Positions 16,280 through 24,723 of a stretch of 35,654 nucleotides of DNA are shown here, piece after piece. Where the stretch lies: the NCBI GenBank assembly GCA_014383445.1, contig JACNHV010000223.1, positions 1 through 35,654 on the forward strand, given 5' to 3'. The translations under genes were made by a program, and so were the position numbers. The notes under the pieces were generated by a model. That model worked only from the letters and a program-made list of their open reading frames with translations. It made no database searches and had not been told where the DNA came from. Every line of letters starts with the position of its first letter. Positions within the stretch are counted from its first letter, which is position 1. This DNA comes from Candidatus Desulfobacula maris. Lineage in GTDB: Bacteria; Desulfobacterota; Desulfobacteria; Desulfobacterales; Desulfobacteraceae.

Positions 16280-16302
16280 GGGGCGGCATCTTTGCCATCC
16301 CC
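16280..16302 (+). terminator. Hairpin after the second binding-protein gene
   Basis: GGGGCGGCA (16280-16288) pairs with TGCC and CCCC (16293-16302) with a small internal bulge, followed by TGTTTAAT. Its place matches the hairpin at 3123-3147 in the first importer set, so it probably sets the binding-protein to permease ratio. Confidence 0.4.
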
Positions 16303-16354
16303 TGTTTAATAGGTCCCAGGGTAGTAAAAACTATCTTAAAGGGTAGAGAAAAAT

Positions 16355-17224
16355 ATGGAGCTGACAACTTTTGTACAAACGATGGCTAATTCCGTGGTCT
16401 CAGGATCTATTTACGCCACAGTTTCCGTGGGATTGGCCTTAGCTTTCGGGGTCATGAAAATGGCGAATCACGCCCACGGCGAATTCTTCATGTTAGGGGC
16501 CTATGTGGTATACGTATTCTATGCTTTGGCTGGGATGCCTTTCTTTCTCGCAGTACTGGCAGCCATTCCAACTATTGCAGCTCTTGGTTTATTGACCGAG
16601 CGATTAATTTTTCGACCCACCAGGGGAAACGTCCTGGCCGGTTTTATGGCAACGGCAGGGTTAACATGGATTCTACAGGTTCTCGCAGGGCGGATTTGGG
16701 GGTTGGGGTTTATGAAAATGATACCTACGCCTTACATGGGGGCAGCAAACATTGCCGGTGCCCAGATAGGTCTGCAAAGGGTTCTGATAGTACCGGCTGC
16801 CGTCATCCTGCTCGGGTTTCTATGGTTCTTCCTGCATCGGGTCCGGCTGGGCAAGGGGTTACGCGCCTGTGCTCAAGACCCGGATGCTGCTGCGTTGCAA
16901 GGGATCAGCATTAACAAAATGACGTCCCTTGCCATGGGCATCGCCGGGGCATATGCCGGGGTGGCCGGAGCCCTCATGGCTCCCATACATGCCGTTACCC
17001 CTTATATGGGACGCGATCTTCTTATTACAGCTTTCATCGTAGTCATTGTAGGGGGGATGGCAAGTATCGAAGGTGCTGTTTTAGCCGCTTTTATTTTGGG
17101 TTTTATACACACCTTTGTCACTACCATATTCGATGCAACTTCGGCTATTATGGTCGGCGTTGCGTTTATGGCTTTCATCTTAATCGTTAAACCAACGGGG
17201 TTAATGGGTCGTGCTAAAGCATAA
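16355..17224 (+). CDS. Liv-type ABC transporter permease, LivH family (second set)
   Basis: 289 residues, same length and segment order as the permease at 3192. Characteristic parts are SVVSGSIYATVSVGLALAFG at the N-terminus, MANHAHGEFFMLGAY, and AVTPYMGRDLLITAFIV. ATG 16355 follows a weak AAAGGGTAGAG. The end overlaps the next gene by 14 nt. Confidence 0.88.
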   Translation: MELTTFVQTMANSVVSGSIYATVSVGLALAFGVMKMANHAHGEFFMLGAYVVYVFYALAGMPFFLAVLAAIPTIAALGLLTERLIFRPTRGNVLAGFMATAGLTWILQVLAGRIWGLGFMKMIPTPYMGAANIAGAQIGLQRVLIVPAAVILLGFLWFFLHRVRLGKGLRACAQDPDAAALQGISINKMTSLAMGIAGAYAGVAGALMAPIHAVTPYMGRDLLITAFIVVIVGGMASIEGAVLAAFILGFIHTFVTTIFDATSAIMVGVAFMAFILIVKPTGLMGRAKA

Positions 17225-18212
17225 GGTACTATCAATAATCGGTGTAGTGGCATTGATTGCCGTCATGAGTATTCTGCCGTTTTTTGTCAGAGAATACTAT
17301 GTTGAAATTCTGATCATATTCCTGATTAATGTCATCCTCGCGGTCAGCTACCGGCTGATAGCAACGACAGGAGACTGGACGCTTTGTCATGTAATTTTGA
17401 TGGGTGCCGGCGCATACGCGAGCGCCCTCATGGCCAAGTATTTTGGTTGGCCCTTTTTCATGACCGCGCCACTGGCAGGCGCAACAGTATGCTTGGTTGG
17501 GTTGGGAATTGTGTATCCTCTGCTTAGGACCGTGGGTTTCGGCTTTTTTATTACGTCTTTAGCTGTCGGGGAATTCATTAGGCTGAGCTGGATCAAATTC
17601 CACATCCCTTTCGGAGGTCCCCGCGGTATGATAGACATTCCAGAGGTGGGAATAATAGGACCGATAGATTTCTATGAGGCTATCCCTTACTACTTTATGA
17701 CGCTGGCAATTACTTTGGTGTGCCTATTCATTTTGTATCGAATTGACAGGTCTCGCATCGGAAAAGCCTTTAAATCGATTTACGAAGACGATATTTTGGC
17801 AGAGTCTATCGGTATCAATGTCGGGCGATACAGAACCTTCGCTTTTGTCATCGGCTCTTTTTTCGCAGGAATCGCCGGTGCTCTCCTGGCTCATCGGCTC
17901 GGTGCCATAGACCCACATATATTTGCCCTAGATGAGATGGTGTATCTCCTTGTCTGGGTGATTGTAGGGGGCTCGGCCACCTTTGCAGGACCCATAATCG
18001 GTGTTGCCGTCATGACATTGCTCTTTGAATGGACGCGTCCGCTGCTGGAATGGCGGCCCTTATTCTTTGGTATTATCTTGATCGGATTTTTGATATTTAT
18101 GCCGGGCGGACTCGAGAGTTTGATTCCGAAATTTACACGCCTGTTTGGAAATCGAAAGGCTGCTCAAGCGAAGGCGGAGCAACCTGGAGGAGCGGAAAAG
18201 TCCGTTGTTTGA
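17211..18212 (+). CDS. Liv-type ABC transporter permease, LivM family (second set)
   Basis: 333 residues, hydrophobic throughout. SYRLIATTGDWTLCHVILMG and SFFAGIAGALLAHRLGAI are LivM-type segments that align with those of the first set. GTG 17211 lies inside the end of the LivH gene, so translation is probably coupled. The C-terminal 20 or so residues are polar and rich in Ala, Lys and Glu, which the first-set protein lacks. Confidence 0.86.
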   Translation: MLKHKVLSIIGVVALIAVMSILPFFVREYYVEILIIFLINVILAVSYRLIATTGDWTLCHVILMGAGAYASALMAKYFGWPFFMTAPLAGATVCLVGLGIVYPLLRTVGFGFFITSLAVGEFIRLSWIKFHIPFGGPRGMIDIPEVGIIGPIDFYEAIPYYFMTLAITLVCLFILYRIDRSRIGKAFKSIYEDDILAESIGINVGRYRTFAFVIGSFFAGIAGALLAHRLGAIDPHIFALDEMVYLLVWVIVGGSATFAGPIIGVAVMTLLFEWTRPLLEWRPLFFGIILIGFLIFMPGGLESLIPKFTRLFGNRKAAQAKAEQPGGAEKSVV

Positions 18213-18258
18213 CTTGAGATCATTGTCTACTTCAGACAAGGAAGGGGAATAAGCGCTT

Positions 18259-19035
18259 ATGGCTATGTTCGAGGTGAGAAGTCTATGCAAAAATTTCGGT
18301 GGCTTGGCAGCAATAAGCCAGCTGAATCTGGAAGTGGATGAAGGAGAAATAAGAGGTGTCATCGGACCGAATGGGGCGGGGAAAACAACCCTGTTTAACG
18401 TCATCTGTGGGGTTTATAAACCCACAAAAGGAAAAATTGCATACCAGGGAAAAGAAATATCCGGCCTAAAATCAAGTCAAATAGCGGAAAGAGGCGTCGT
18501 GCGAACTTTTCAAAGGACTGCCCTTTTCCATCATTTTACTGTTCTGGACAATGTGTTGGTGGCCCGTCATTTGCAAGCCAGAGGGGGATTTTTCAGGACC
18601 ATATTCGGAACAAACCGGCGCATTGACATAGAGCAGGAGAAAAAGGCTTTGGAAATAATCGATTTCATGGGTCTGTCGGACCTCAAGGACGAACTGGCCG
18701 ATAACCTCCCGCATGGCCATCAAAGGGCATTGGGTATTGCAGTTGCTCTGGCTTCTGAACCCAAACTGCTCATGTTGGATGAACCGGTTACAGGCATGGA
18801 TCCCACGGAAACCCAACACATGACTGGCTTAATCAAAAAAATACGTGATGAACGGGCAATGACCATTTTACTGGTAGAGCATGATATGAAGGTGGTGATG
18901 GGCATCTGTGACAAAATAAGTGTTCTGAACTTCGGGAAAAAATTGGCCGAGGGTTTGCCCAAGCAGATACTAGAGAATCCGGACGTCATCGAGGCCTATC
19001 TGGGCGGAGAAGACGTTGTGGCCCTATTGGGCTGA
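18259..19035 (+). CDS. Liv-type ABC transporter ATPase, LivG family (second set)
   Basis: 258 residues. Walker A GPNGAGKTT, signature region LPHGHQRALGIAVAL, Walker B LLMLDEPVTGMDP, H-loop LLVEHDMKVVMG, and EAYLGG near the end. GAAGGGG about 10 nt upstream supports ATG 18259. It resembles the first-set ATPase but has a longer tail after EAYLGG. Confidence 0.88.
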   Translation: MAMFEVRSLCKNFGGLAAISQLNLEVDEGEIRGVIGPNGAGKTTLFNVICGVYKPTKGKIAYQGKEISGLKSSQIAERGVVRTFQRTALFHHFTVLDNVLVARHLQARGGFFRTIFGTNRRIDIEQEKKALEIIDFMGLSDLKDELADNLPHGHQRALGIAVALASEPKLLMLDEPVTGMDPTETQHMTGLIKKIRDERAMTILLVEHDMKVVMGICDKISVLNFGKKLAEGLPKQILENPDVIEAYLGGEDVVALLG

Positions 19036-19069
19036 GAAAAGTTTGTAGCCTAACGAGGAGGGAGAAAAA

Positions 19070-19777
19070 TTGCTGCTCAATGTCAAAGACATTACTGTTC
19101 ATTATAATAAGGTGGACGCTATTCGTAACATCTCCATTGAAGTAGAAGAAGGCGAAATTGTTACCCTTATCGGTTCCAACGGGGCGGGCAAGACGACCAC
19201 TTTAAGAACCATTTCCGGACTTAATCATCCGACAACTGGAGAAATCTGGTTTGAGGATCAACGCATCGATCAATTACCTCCGGAAAAAATAAACAAAGCC
19301 GGAATTGCTCAAGTCCCGGAAAACAGGAGGGTTTTTCCTTATATGACGGTTGCGGAAAACCTGGAAATGGGGGCATTTTTGCGAAAAGACGAAGAAAAGA
19401 TGAATAGGGATCTGGAAGGGGTTTTCAAGCATTTTCCCATATTGAAGTCACGCCAGAAGCAGATGGCAGGCACAATGAGTGGCGGTGAACAGCAGATGCT
19501 GGCTATGGGCCGCGCCCTGATGTCCAATCCAAAACTGCTGCTATTAGATGAGCCTTCATTGGGTTTATCCCCTATTATGTGCCTTGAAATCGCCAAGATC
19601 ATAAGAGACATTCACAGCGAAGGTAGGACAATTGTCCTAGTCGAGCAGAATGCCCGCCTCGCCTTGGCTTTGGCCCAGAAGGGCTACGTCCTGGAGACCG
19701 GGAACATCGTCCTAAAAGGTGAAGCGAAAGAGTTACGTGACAATGAGGAAGTGAAGAAAGCTTATCTGGGTGGATGA
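19070..19777 (+). CDS. Liv-type ABC transporter ATPase, LivF family (second set)
   Basis: 235 residues, the same length as its paralogue at 5888. Walker A GSNGAGKTT, signature TMSGGEQQMLAMGRAL, Walker B LLLLDEPSLGLSP. Starts with TTG at 19070, justified by GAGGAGGGAG at 19056-19065 and alignment with the first-set N-terminus (MLLEIKD versus MLLNVKD). Last gene of the second importer. Confidence 0.88.
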   Translation: MLLNVKDITVHYNKVDAIRNISIEVEEGEIVTLIGSNGAGKTTTLRTISGLNHPTTGEIWFEDQRIDQLPPEKINKAGIAQVPENRRVFPYMTVAENLEMGAFLRKDEEKMNRDLEGVFKHFPILKSRQKQMAGTMSGGEQQMLAMGRALMSNPKLLLLDEPSLGLSPIMCLEIAKIIRDIHSEGRTIVLVEQNARLALALAQKGYVLETGNIVLKGEAKELRDNEEVKKAYLGG

Positions 19778-19830
19778 AACACACCAGAGCAGGCGAGTGC
19801 ACATAACGGCTACCGGTAAATGGCAGCCCT

Positions 19831-19882
19831 ACATTCCTTTTCATCGGAATTCGAAGACTAGGTTTCAAAAGCTAAGGAATGT
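19831..19882 (+). other. Hairpin in the gap between the importer and the receiver gene
   Basis: ACATTCCTT (19831-19839) and AAGGAATGT (19874-19882) are exact complements separated by 34 nt. No T-run follows. The remaining gap (19778-19989) contains only the ribosome site AAAAGGAGGGG for the receiver gene. Confidence 0.35.
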
Positions 19883-19989
19883 AAGCGCGGATATTTGAAT
19901 ACTGGGCAACCTCCGGCTGAATACCCGGAAAGTATGAGCTATATATCACCGAGAGTCTTGATTTACACCTAAAAGGAGGGGAAAAAACA

Positions 19990-20502
19990 ATGACAACGGA
20001 AACCATTCTGAAAGGCAAGGCAATCCTGATTGTTGATGACGAGCCCGATGTGCTCGAAGCGGTTGAAGAAGAACTGGATATGTGTATAATCCGCAAGGCA
20101 CAGGATTACAATACCGCCCTTCAGTATCTCGCAAGCTACAACTTCGATATTGTCATTCTCGATATTATGGGTGTAAGGGGGTTTGAACTTTTAAAAGAAG
20201 CTGTATCCAGGGGGTTTCCAGCCGTCATGCTCACTGCCTATGCTGTTTCACCGGAATCGGTGAAACAATCCATTAAGCTCGGCGCCGTTTCTTTCCTTCC
20301 AAAAGATAAAATTGTGGAACTCAGATCATTTCTTGAAGATGTGGTTCTGGGTGGCGGTAAGCCCGTCTGGCATAAGGTTTTTGATAAATTAGGCGAATAT
20401 TTCAAAAAACGTTTTGGCCCCGATTGGGAAGAAAAAGATCAATTCTTCAGGGAGTTAGAAGAAAATTTAACAAAGAGCAAAGGCAAAGGTGGTCAACCCT
20501 GA
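19990..20502 (+). CDS. Stand-alone response-regulator receiver protein
   Basis: 170 residues. The receiver domain spans about 8-125 with the acidic pair D16, D17, phosphoacceptor D58 in VILDIMG, a conserved Thr in VMLTAYA and Lys in FLPKDK. The remaining 45 residues are charged and helical with no DNA-binding or AAA+ domain, so it acts through protein contact or phosphorelay. AAAAGGAGGGG precedes ATG 19990. Its 3' end overlaps the convergent histidine kinase gene by 10 nt; the kinase is a likely partner. It cannot itself activate the sigma-54 promoter upstream. Confidence 0.82.
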   Translation: MTTETILKGKAILIVDDEPDVLEAVEEELDMCIIRKAQDYNTALQYLASYNFDIVILDIMGVRGFELLKEAVSRGFPAVMLTAYAVSPESVKQSIKLGAVSFLPKDKIVELRSFLEDVVLGGGKPVWHKVFDKLGEYFKKRFGPDWEEKDQFFRELEENLTKSKGKGGQP

Positions 20503-22847
20503 CCTTCTTCTGTGACAGGTGGGAAATAGAAGCAAAAGGTGGTTGCACCGGAATGATAGCAATCCTCTTTTGTTTTGCAATAGGTGCATTTGTTGATGTT
20601 GCCAGGGCAAATAGCACTCTTTTGCAGTAAATATCCGCACCTCGATGAGTCCATATCTATTTTAAAATTATAGCGTTCCGCAAAGATATTCATCCGCAGT
20701 AGGTCCGCTCCTTTGCCTCCGGCATTGAAGTCAAAGGGTTTTTTGGTTGAATAGGCCATTGTTTCCTGGGTTGTAAAAAAGCCCTCAAATATCCGTTTTT
20801 TGTATTTTTCCGTAATGCCGACACCGCAATCACGAACCACAAGAGCAGCACCTGGCCCTTTTTTTTGGACACCCACCATTACCTTCCCTTCATCGGGGGT
20901 GTTTTCCACAGCATTCCTAATTAGACCATCAATAATTTTTTGGAGAACATTTACAGGAATAGATATGGCTGGCACCGGGTCAAGTCGACTGCTGATGTCT
21001 ATTTGGCGGTGGGAAAAAAAAGGGCTCAAATGCTCAAGCCTTTGCTTGACAAATTCATCCAGAAGGATGGTTATAGAAAAAAAATCGTTGGAGCTATATA
21101 TCGCTTTAATCTTATCCCTCACACGCTCTATGGTAGGCTCATCGCTGCCTTCTTCGATGAACATGGCTTCCAGTTCATCGATGCATTGATCGAGTATGTT
21201 TGAAAGCACCTGATGATATGTAGTATATTGCGTATTTCGCATGATGTCTTCCACAACATATTGAATCTCCATAATGCGATCCAGATTCCGTCGGGCTCTT
21301 TCCATTATGCTCGTCCAATTCTTTGGAGGTAGGTCTGCCATTTTTTTTGCCAGAGAACTCAAGGAAAGAGAGAGGACGGAGACGGGGGTTTTCAATTCAT
21401 GCGATAAGTGACTAATAACCTTGTCTTTGGCCCGATTCAAACTCATAACTTCTCCGTGGGCTTTCTTTAGTTCCTCGGAAAACCTGGCGTTCTCAATGGA
21501 AAGGGCGACGATTCCAGATATCATACTCAACTGCTCAATATCGTTTTGGTCAAAACCGCGTTCCTTCTTATTGATGGCGCATAACACCCCAATCGTACGA
21601 TCGCTGCTTTTTAAAGGTACCCCAAGAAAATTTCTGGTATGGTATCCAAATTTTCTATCTCTCTCTGGATAAAGATCGGAGTCCTTGGAGGCATCTGAAA
21701 CAATAATCGGTTTACCAGTCTTGATGACCTTTCCAGCTATCATTTGATCCGTATGGAAACGAGTTCCTTTGACCCTTTTTTGGGTGGTTGTATCGTCATA
21801 AGCTGCGCCTGGGAAAAAAAGCTCCTGGCTATCTTCATCCAGCAATATAACAAGGGCGGCTTCGGAGTCCAGAAGCCGCTTGACCTCGCTGCTAATATAA
21901 TCCAAAAGCCCCTCCAGATCGGGATGTTCCGGAAGTGCCATGCTGATTCGGCGCATCACCCCTTTGTTTCGAGCCATAATCTTTTCAAGGGTTATATCCC
22001 TGAGGATAATGAGCGTCCCGGCCGGTTCGCCTTTGGATTCGGTATACACCACACCCCTTGTCACCACGTCCAGAACTCGACCATCTTTTGTCATCCGCTT
22101 GGTTTCGTAGGGAACGAGCCCTCCTTCTTCGAGGATTCTTCTGAAGCTTTCACCAGCTTCTATCTCAATTTCAGGCGATCCATAGGGTAGATGCTTTCCT
22201 TTTAATTCCTCAATGGTCCATCCGAACAGTTTTGTGAAAGCTGGATTCAGATAGGAAACCAAGCAGTCAAGGGTAAATACCATGATTGGGCTGGGAACCA
22301 CATCCAACAAAGACCTGAATCGTTTCTCCGATTCGCGCAGAGCCTCCTCCCCAAGAATTCGTTCCGTGATGTCGGTGATGAAGCCCTCTATTGCCAGCAA
22401 GTCGCCGTTCTCCACAAACACCCCTTGACCCTGCTCCCACACCCATTTTTCCTGACTTGTAGCAGTTTGAATGCGGTACACCATCCTAAAGGGCTGACAT
22501 TTTACCAGAGCTTGCTGTACCTGCTCCCAAGCAAGATAACGATCATCGAGGTGAATTAGTTCATTGTAAGAAAGAATTCGATTTCCAATGAGCTCCGCCG
22601 GTGTATATCCGGTTAGATCATGGCAGCCCTCGCTGATGAATTCCATGGTCCAATTATCATCATTCAGACAGCGATAGGCCATGCCCGGAAGGTTGCCTAT
22701 CAAAGTGGACAACATACGTTCGCTCTCACGCAGCGATTCCTGGGTTCGAGCATACTTGATTTCACACTTTTCCAACTCGGAAATCCGCCGACGCAATTCG
22801 GTCAGCTCATTTTCGAGTTGGTCTTTGGATTTATCTTTATTTTTCAT
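20493..22847 (-). CDS. PAS-PAS-GAF sensor histidine kinase with cysteine-rich C-terminus
   Basis: 784 residues, no membrane segments, so probably cytoplasmic. An N-terminal coiled coil (1-45) is followed by PAS (about 40-165), PAS (about 170-290), GAF (about 300-455), and a HisKA domain with H483 in SHLSHELKTP. The ATPase domain has an N-box at about 645 and DCGVGI at 673-678. Near the end of the catalytic domain lie C737, C747, C754, C757, C763 and C772, including CPGNINKCTYCKTKEDC, which could bind a metal or sense redox state. No ribosome site is evident before ATG 22847. The segment at 21018-21067 is duplicated at 25011-25060. It lies downstream of pylB on the same strand. Confidence 0.87.
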   Translation of the reverse strand: MKNKDKSKDQLENELTELRRRISELEKCEIKYARTQESLRESERMLSTLIGNLPGMAYRCLNDDNWTMEFISEGCHDLTGYTPAELIGNRILSYNELIHLDDRYLAWEQVQQALVKCQPFRMVYRIQTATSQEKWVWEQGQGVFVENGDLLAIEGFITDITERILGEEALRESEKRFRSLLDVVPSPIMVFTLDCLVSYLNPAFTKLFGWTIEELKGKHLPYGSPEIEIEAGESFRRILEEGGLVPYETKRMTKDGRVLDVVTRGVVYTESKGEPAGTLIILRDITLEKIMARNKGVMRRISMALPEHPDLEGLLDYISSEVKRLLDSEAALVILLDEDSQELFFPGAAYDDTTTQKRVKGTRFHTDQMIAGKVIKTGKPIIVSDASKDSDLYPERDRKFGYHTRNFLGVPLKSSDRTIGVLCAINKKERGFDQNDIEQLSMISGIVALSIENARFSEELKKAHGEVMSLNRAKDKVISHLSHELKTPVSVLSLSLSSLAKKMADLPPKNWTSIMERARRNLDRIMEIQYVVEDIMRNTQYTTYHQVLSNILDQCIDELEAMFIEEGSDEPTIERVRDKIKAIYSSNDFFSITILLDEFVKQRLEHLSPFFSHRQIDISSRLDPVPAISIPVNVLQKIIDGLIRNAVENTPDEGKVMVGVQKKGPGAALVVRDCGVGITEKYKKRIFEGFFTTQETMAYSTKKPFDFNAGGKGADLLRMNIFAERYNFKIDMDSSRCGYLLQKSAICPGNINKCTYCKTKEDCYHSGATTFCFYFPPVTEEGQG
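21018..21067. repeat. 50-bp direct repeat, copy inside the histidine kinase gene
   Basis: These 50 bp are identical to 25011-25060 in the same orientation. On the minus strand they encode the LLDEFVKQRLEHLSPFF part of the kinase. The identity stops abruptly on both sides. Confidence 0.95.
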
Positions 22848-23163
22848 TTAAGTTCTCGACAACCTGAGAATGTTCCATTTTGATTCTTTTATCCTACATT
22901 TTTGAGGTTATTTCAAGCACAATAAGCCTAACCATAAAAATTTGGCTTGGTGGATAACACAACTGCTTTCATCATTATGAAATTTGTTTTCTGTTATTTA
23001 CCAGCTGTAAGGTGCATCGTAAAAAGGTTGGAACAACTCTTTTAAATTTTTTAAGCCAACTGTGATGGTTCCGGTGGAAATGGGTAAATCCAACTCTGCA
23101 TACTTATTTTTTTTTTGTCGAGATAGTGCAGATATCACTCGATGACAGCAATCAGCAAGCTAT
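22848..23163. other. Intergenic region between pylB and the histidine kinase gene
   Basis: No convincing gene on either strand. On the minus strand GTTGG (complement of 23057-23061) can pair with CCAAC (complement of 23028-23032) and is followed by CTTTTT, a weak terminator candidate for pylB. TCGAG, AGTG and CACT, CTCGA segments near 23117-23143 form another small dyad beside a T10 run. Confidence 0.4.
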
Positions 23164-24264
23164 TCACCCTTTCTTTGCAGAGGAGCGGATCAATGTTTTT
23201 TGTCTGGCCACTGTCCAGGACAGGTATTCTTCCGGTCTAGCAGGTAAAAGTCCGCAGGCTTTCACGATTGGTAAAATATGATCCAGGGTCCTTCGTGAAT
23301 CTTCAATATCAAGGGAATGGTTGGCAACTCCTGCAAGACCTTTTTCGGGAGGGACAATAGATGTCACAACATTGGCGCCTGCAGTAAGTCTTGCTTTTAA
23401 GCCGGAAAGTCCGTTAACATCCAAAGAGGCAGGAATAAGCCGGTCCGGAAGTACCAGCCGCATGACGGCAATGATGATTAGTTCCATCAAATTATTCTGG
23501 GGCGTTGTTTTGGCCATGGGTGTGCCTGCCTGGGGAACAAAGGTCATTACCCGGGCCTGGTCTACGGAAAAGTCCCTCATCCAGATAATGGAGTCGGCCA
23601 GGTCATCCAGTGTTTCTCCAACACCGGTGAGAATACCTTCTTCAATGAGCATCCCAAGACTTTTGGCCAATTGTTTTTTTGCCAGCCTTTTTTTAAATCC
23701 CTGTCCCTGCCGCAGGGCTTTATACAGGGTCTCATTATGTGTCTCCTGGTAGCAGGCATACCAGGAGACTTGCGCCGCTGCCAGTTCCACAATGACTTTG
23801 TCAGGCAATGTGCCCGGAGAAATCATCACGGGAAGTTTTGTTTCATTTTGGACAATTTTGATCATGCTAACCAAGTGATTGAATCCATTCTCCCCTAAAG
23901 AATAGAATTCCGGGTCCTCACCCATGGTCAGGTCAATAAGATGTACCCCGGCATCTGTCATTTCTCTAGCAGCCGTTAGGATTTCGTTTTGGGTTTTTCG
24001 ATATCGGGGAAGCATGGTATTGGACTGCCTGTATTGGCAGAAGTTACAATTGTTCCGGCAGTGTGTGGAAAAATACAGAAATCCGTACAGAAAAATCTTG
24101 TTTCCAAAATATCTGGTCCGAACATTTTGGGCTGCCTCAAAAAGCAGGCTGGTGTCTTCTGGATCAGAAAGCCCGAGAAGATATTTTATTTCGTTTTTTT
24201 CTACAGGATGACCTTTTAATAAATGATCTAAAATTCCGGTTAGATTTAAATCTGCCTGCTGCAT
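23164..24264 (-). CDS. pylB: PylB, radical SAM 3-methylornithine synthase
   Basis: 366 residues. It isomerises lysine to 3-methylornithine, the first step of pyrrolysine synthesis, with SAM and a 4Fe-4S cluster. The cluster motif is C69, C73, C76 in STHCRNNCNFC. Other PylB signatures are LTMGEDPEFY, MISPGTLPD, YQETHNETLYKALRQGQ, ILTGVGET, RVMTFVPQAGTPM and RLIPASLDVNG, all close to the archaeal protein as I recall it. A sound AAAGGAAAA site precedes ATG 24264. It lies 75 nt after pylSn on the same strand. BioB-like enzymes are the nearest alternative but lack these segments. Confidence 0.93.
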   Translation of the reverse strand: MQQADLNLTGILDHLLKGHPVEKNEIKYLLGLSDPEDTSLLFEAAQNVRTRYFGNKIFLYGFLYFSTHCRNNCNFCQYRQSNTMLPRYRKTQNEILTAAREMTDAGVHLIDLTMGEDPEFYSLGENGFNHLVSMIKIVQNETKLPVMISPGTLPDKVIVELAAAQVSWYACYQETHNETLYKALRQGQGFKKRLAKKQLAKSLGMLIEEGILTGVGETLDDLADSIIWMRDFSVDQARVMTFVPQAGTPMAKTTPQNNLMELIIIAVMRLVLPDRLIPASLDVNGLSGLKARLTAGANVVTSIVPPEKGLAGVANHSLDIEDSRRTLDHILPIVKACGLLPARPEEYLSWTVARQKTLIRSSAKKG

Positions 24265-24339
24265 GATATTTTCCTTTACTACAATTAGTTATCAGCTCAA
24301 AGGTGGCACATAGGAGCATGAATTTAAGATAGCAGTACA

Positions 24340-24690
24340 TTAATCTTTATTTTTTAACAACATGGATCCCTGGTGCCTTTTAAATAGTGTTGAAGAATAT
24401 TTTTCAAGTTTCCAGTCCGGGACTCGGCATTTCGGGCACACCTGCACAAACCATTTGTTCCTCAACCAACGTCCCGCCCGACTGTTCAAAGAATTACTGA
24501 TAAGAAACTCTTTGTTGCAATGGGTTGTTAGCTTGGCAGTGTCACCCATGATTTCTATTGTCCGAATTCCATGGAGTTTTCCTGTTCGGGAGGGCCACAG
24601 CTTGATCTTGTCGATCAGGTTGAAAATCCGTACTCTTTTTCGATAATACCGTTTTTTAACCGGTTTTATTTTATTTTCTTCTGTATCCAT
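24340..24690 (-). CDS. pylSn: PylSn, separate N-terminal tRNA-binding domain of pyrrolysyl-tRNA synthetase
   Basis: 116 residues. In bacteria the N-terminal tRNA-binding part of PylRS is a separate protein, and this is it: KLWPSRTGKLHGI, NSLNSRAGRWLRNKW and QVCPKCRVPDWKLEKY follow the archaeal PylRS N-terminus segment by segment, including the paired cysteines of the zinc site (CPKC). It binds the small-cornered tRNA-Pyl and raises aminoacylation by PylSc. The gene starts 33 nt after pylT on the same strand, so the two are likely one transcript. No Shine-Dalgarno sequence is visible in that AT-rich spacer. The catalytic half pylSc is not in the window. Confidence 0.93.
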   Translation of the reverse strand: MDTEENKIKPVKKRYYRKRVRIFNLIDKIKLWPSRTGKLHGIRTIEIMGDTAKLTTHCNKEFLISNSLNSRAGRWLRNKWFVQVCPKCRVPDWKLEKYSSTLFKRHQGSMLLKNKD

Positions 24691-24723
24691 GAATCATTCA
24701 ATTTATTTATTTTTAATTTTTAA

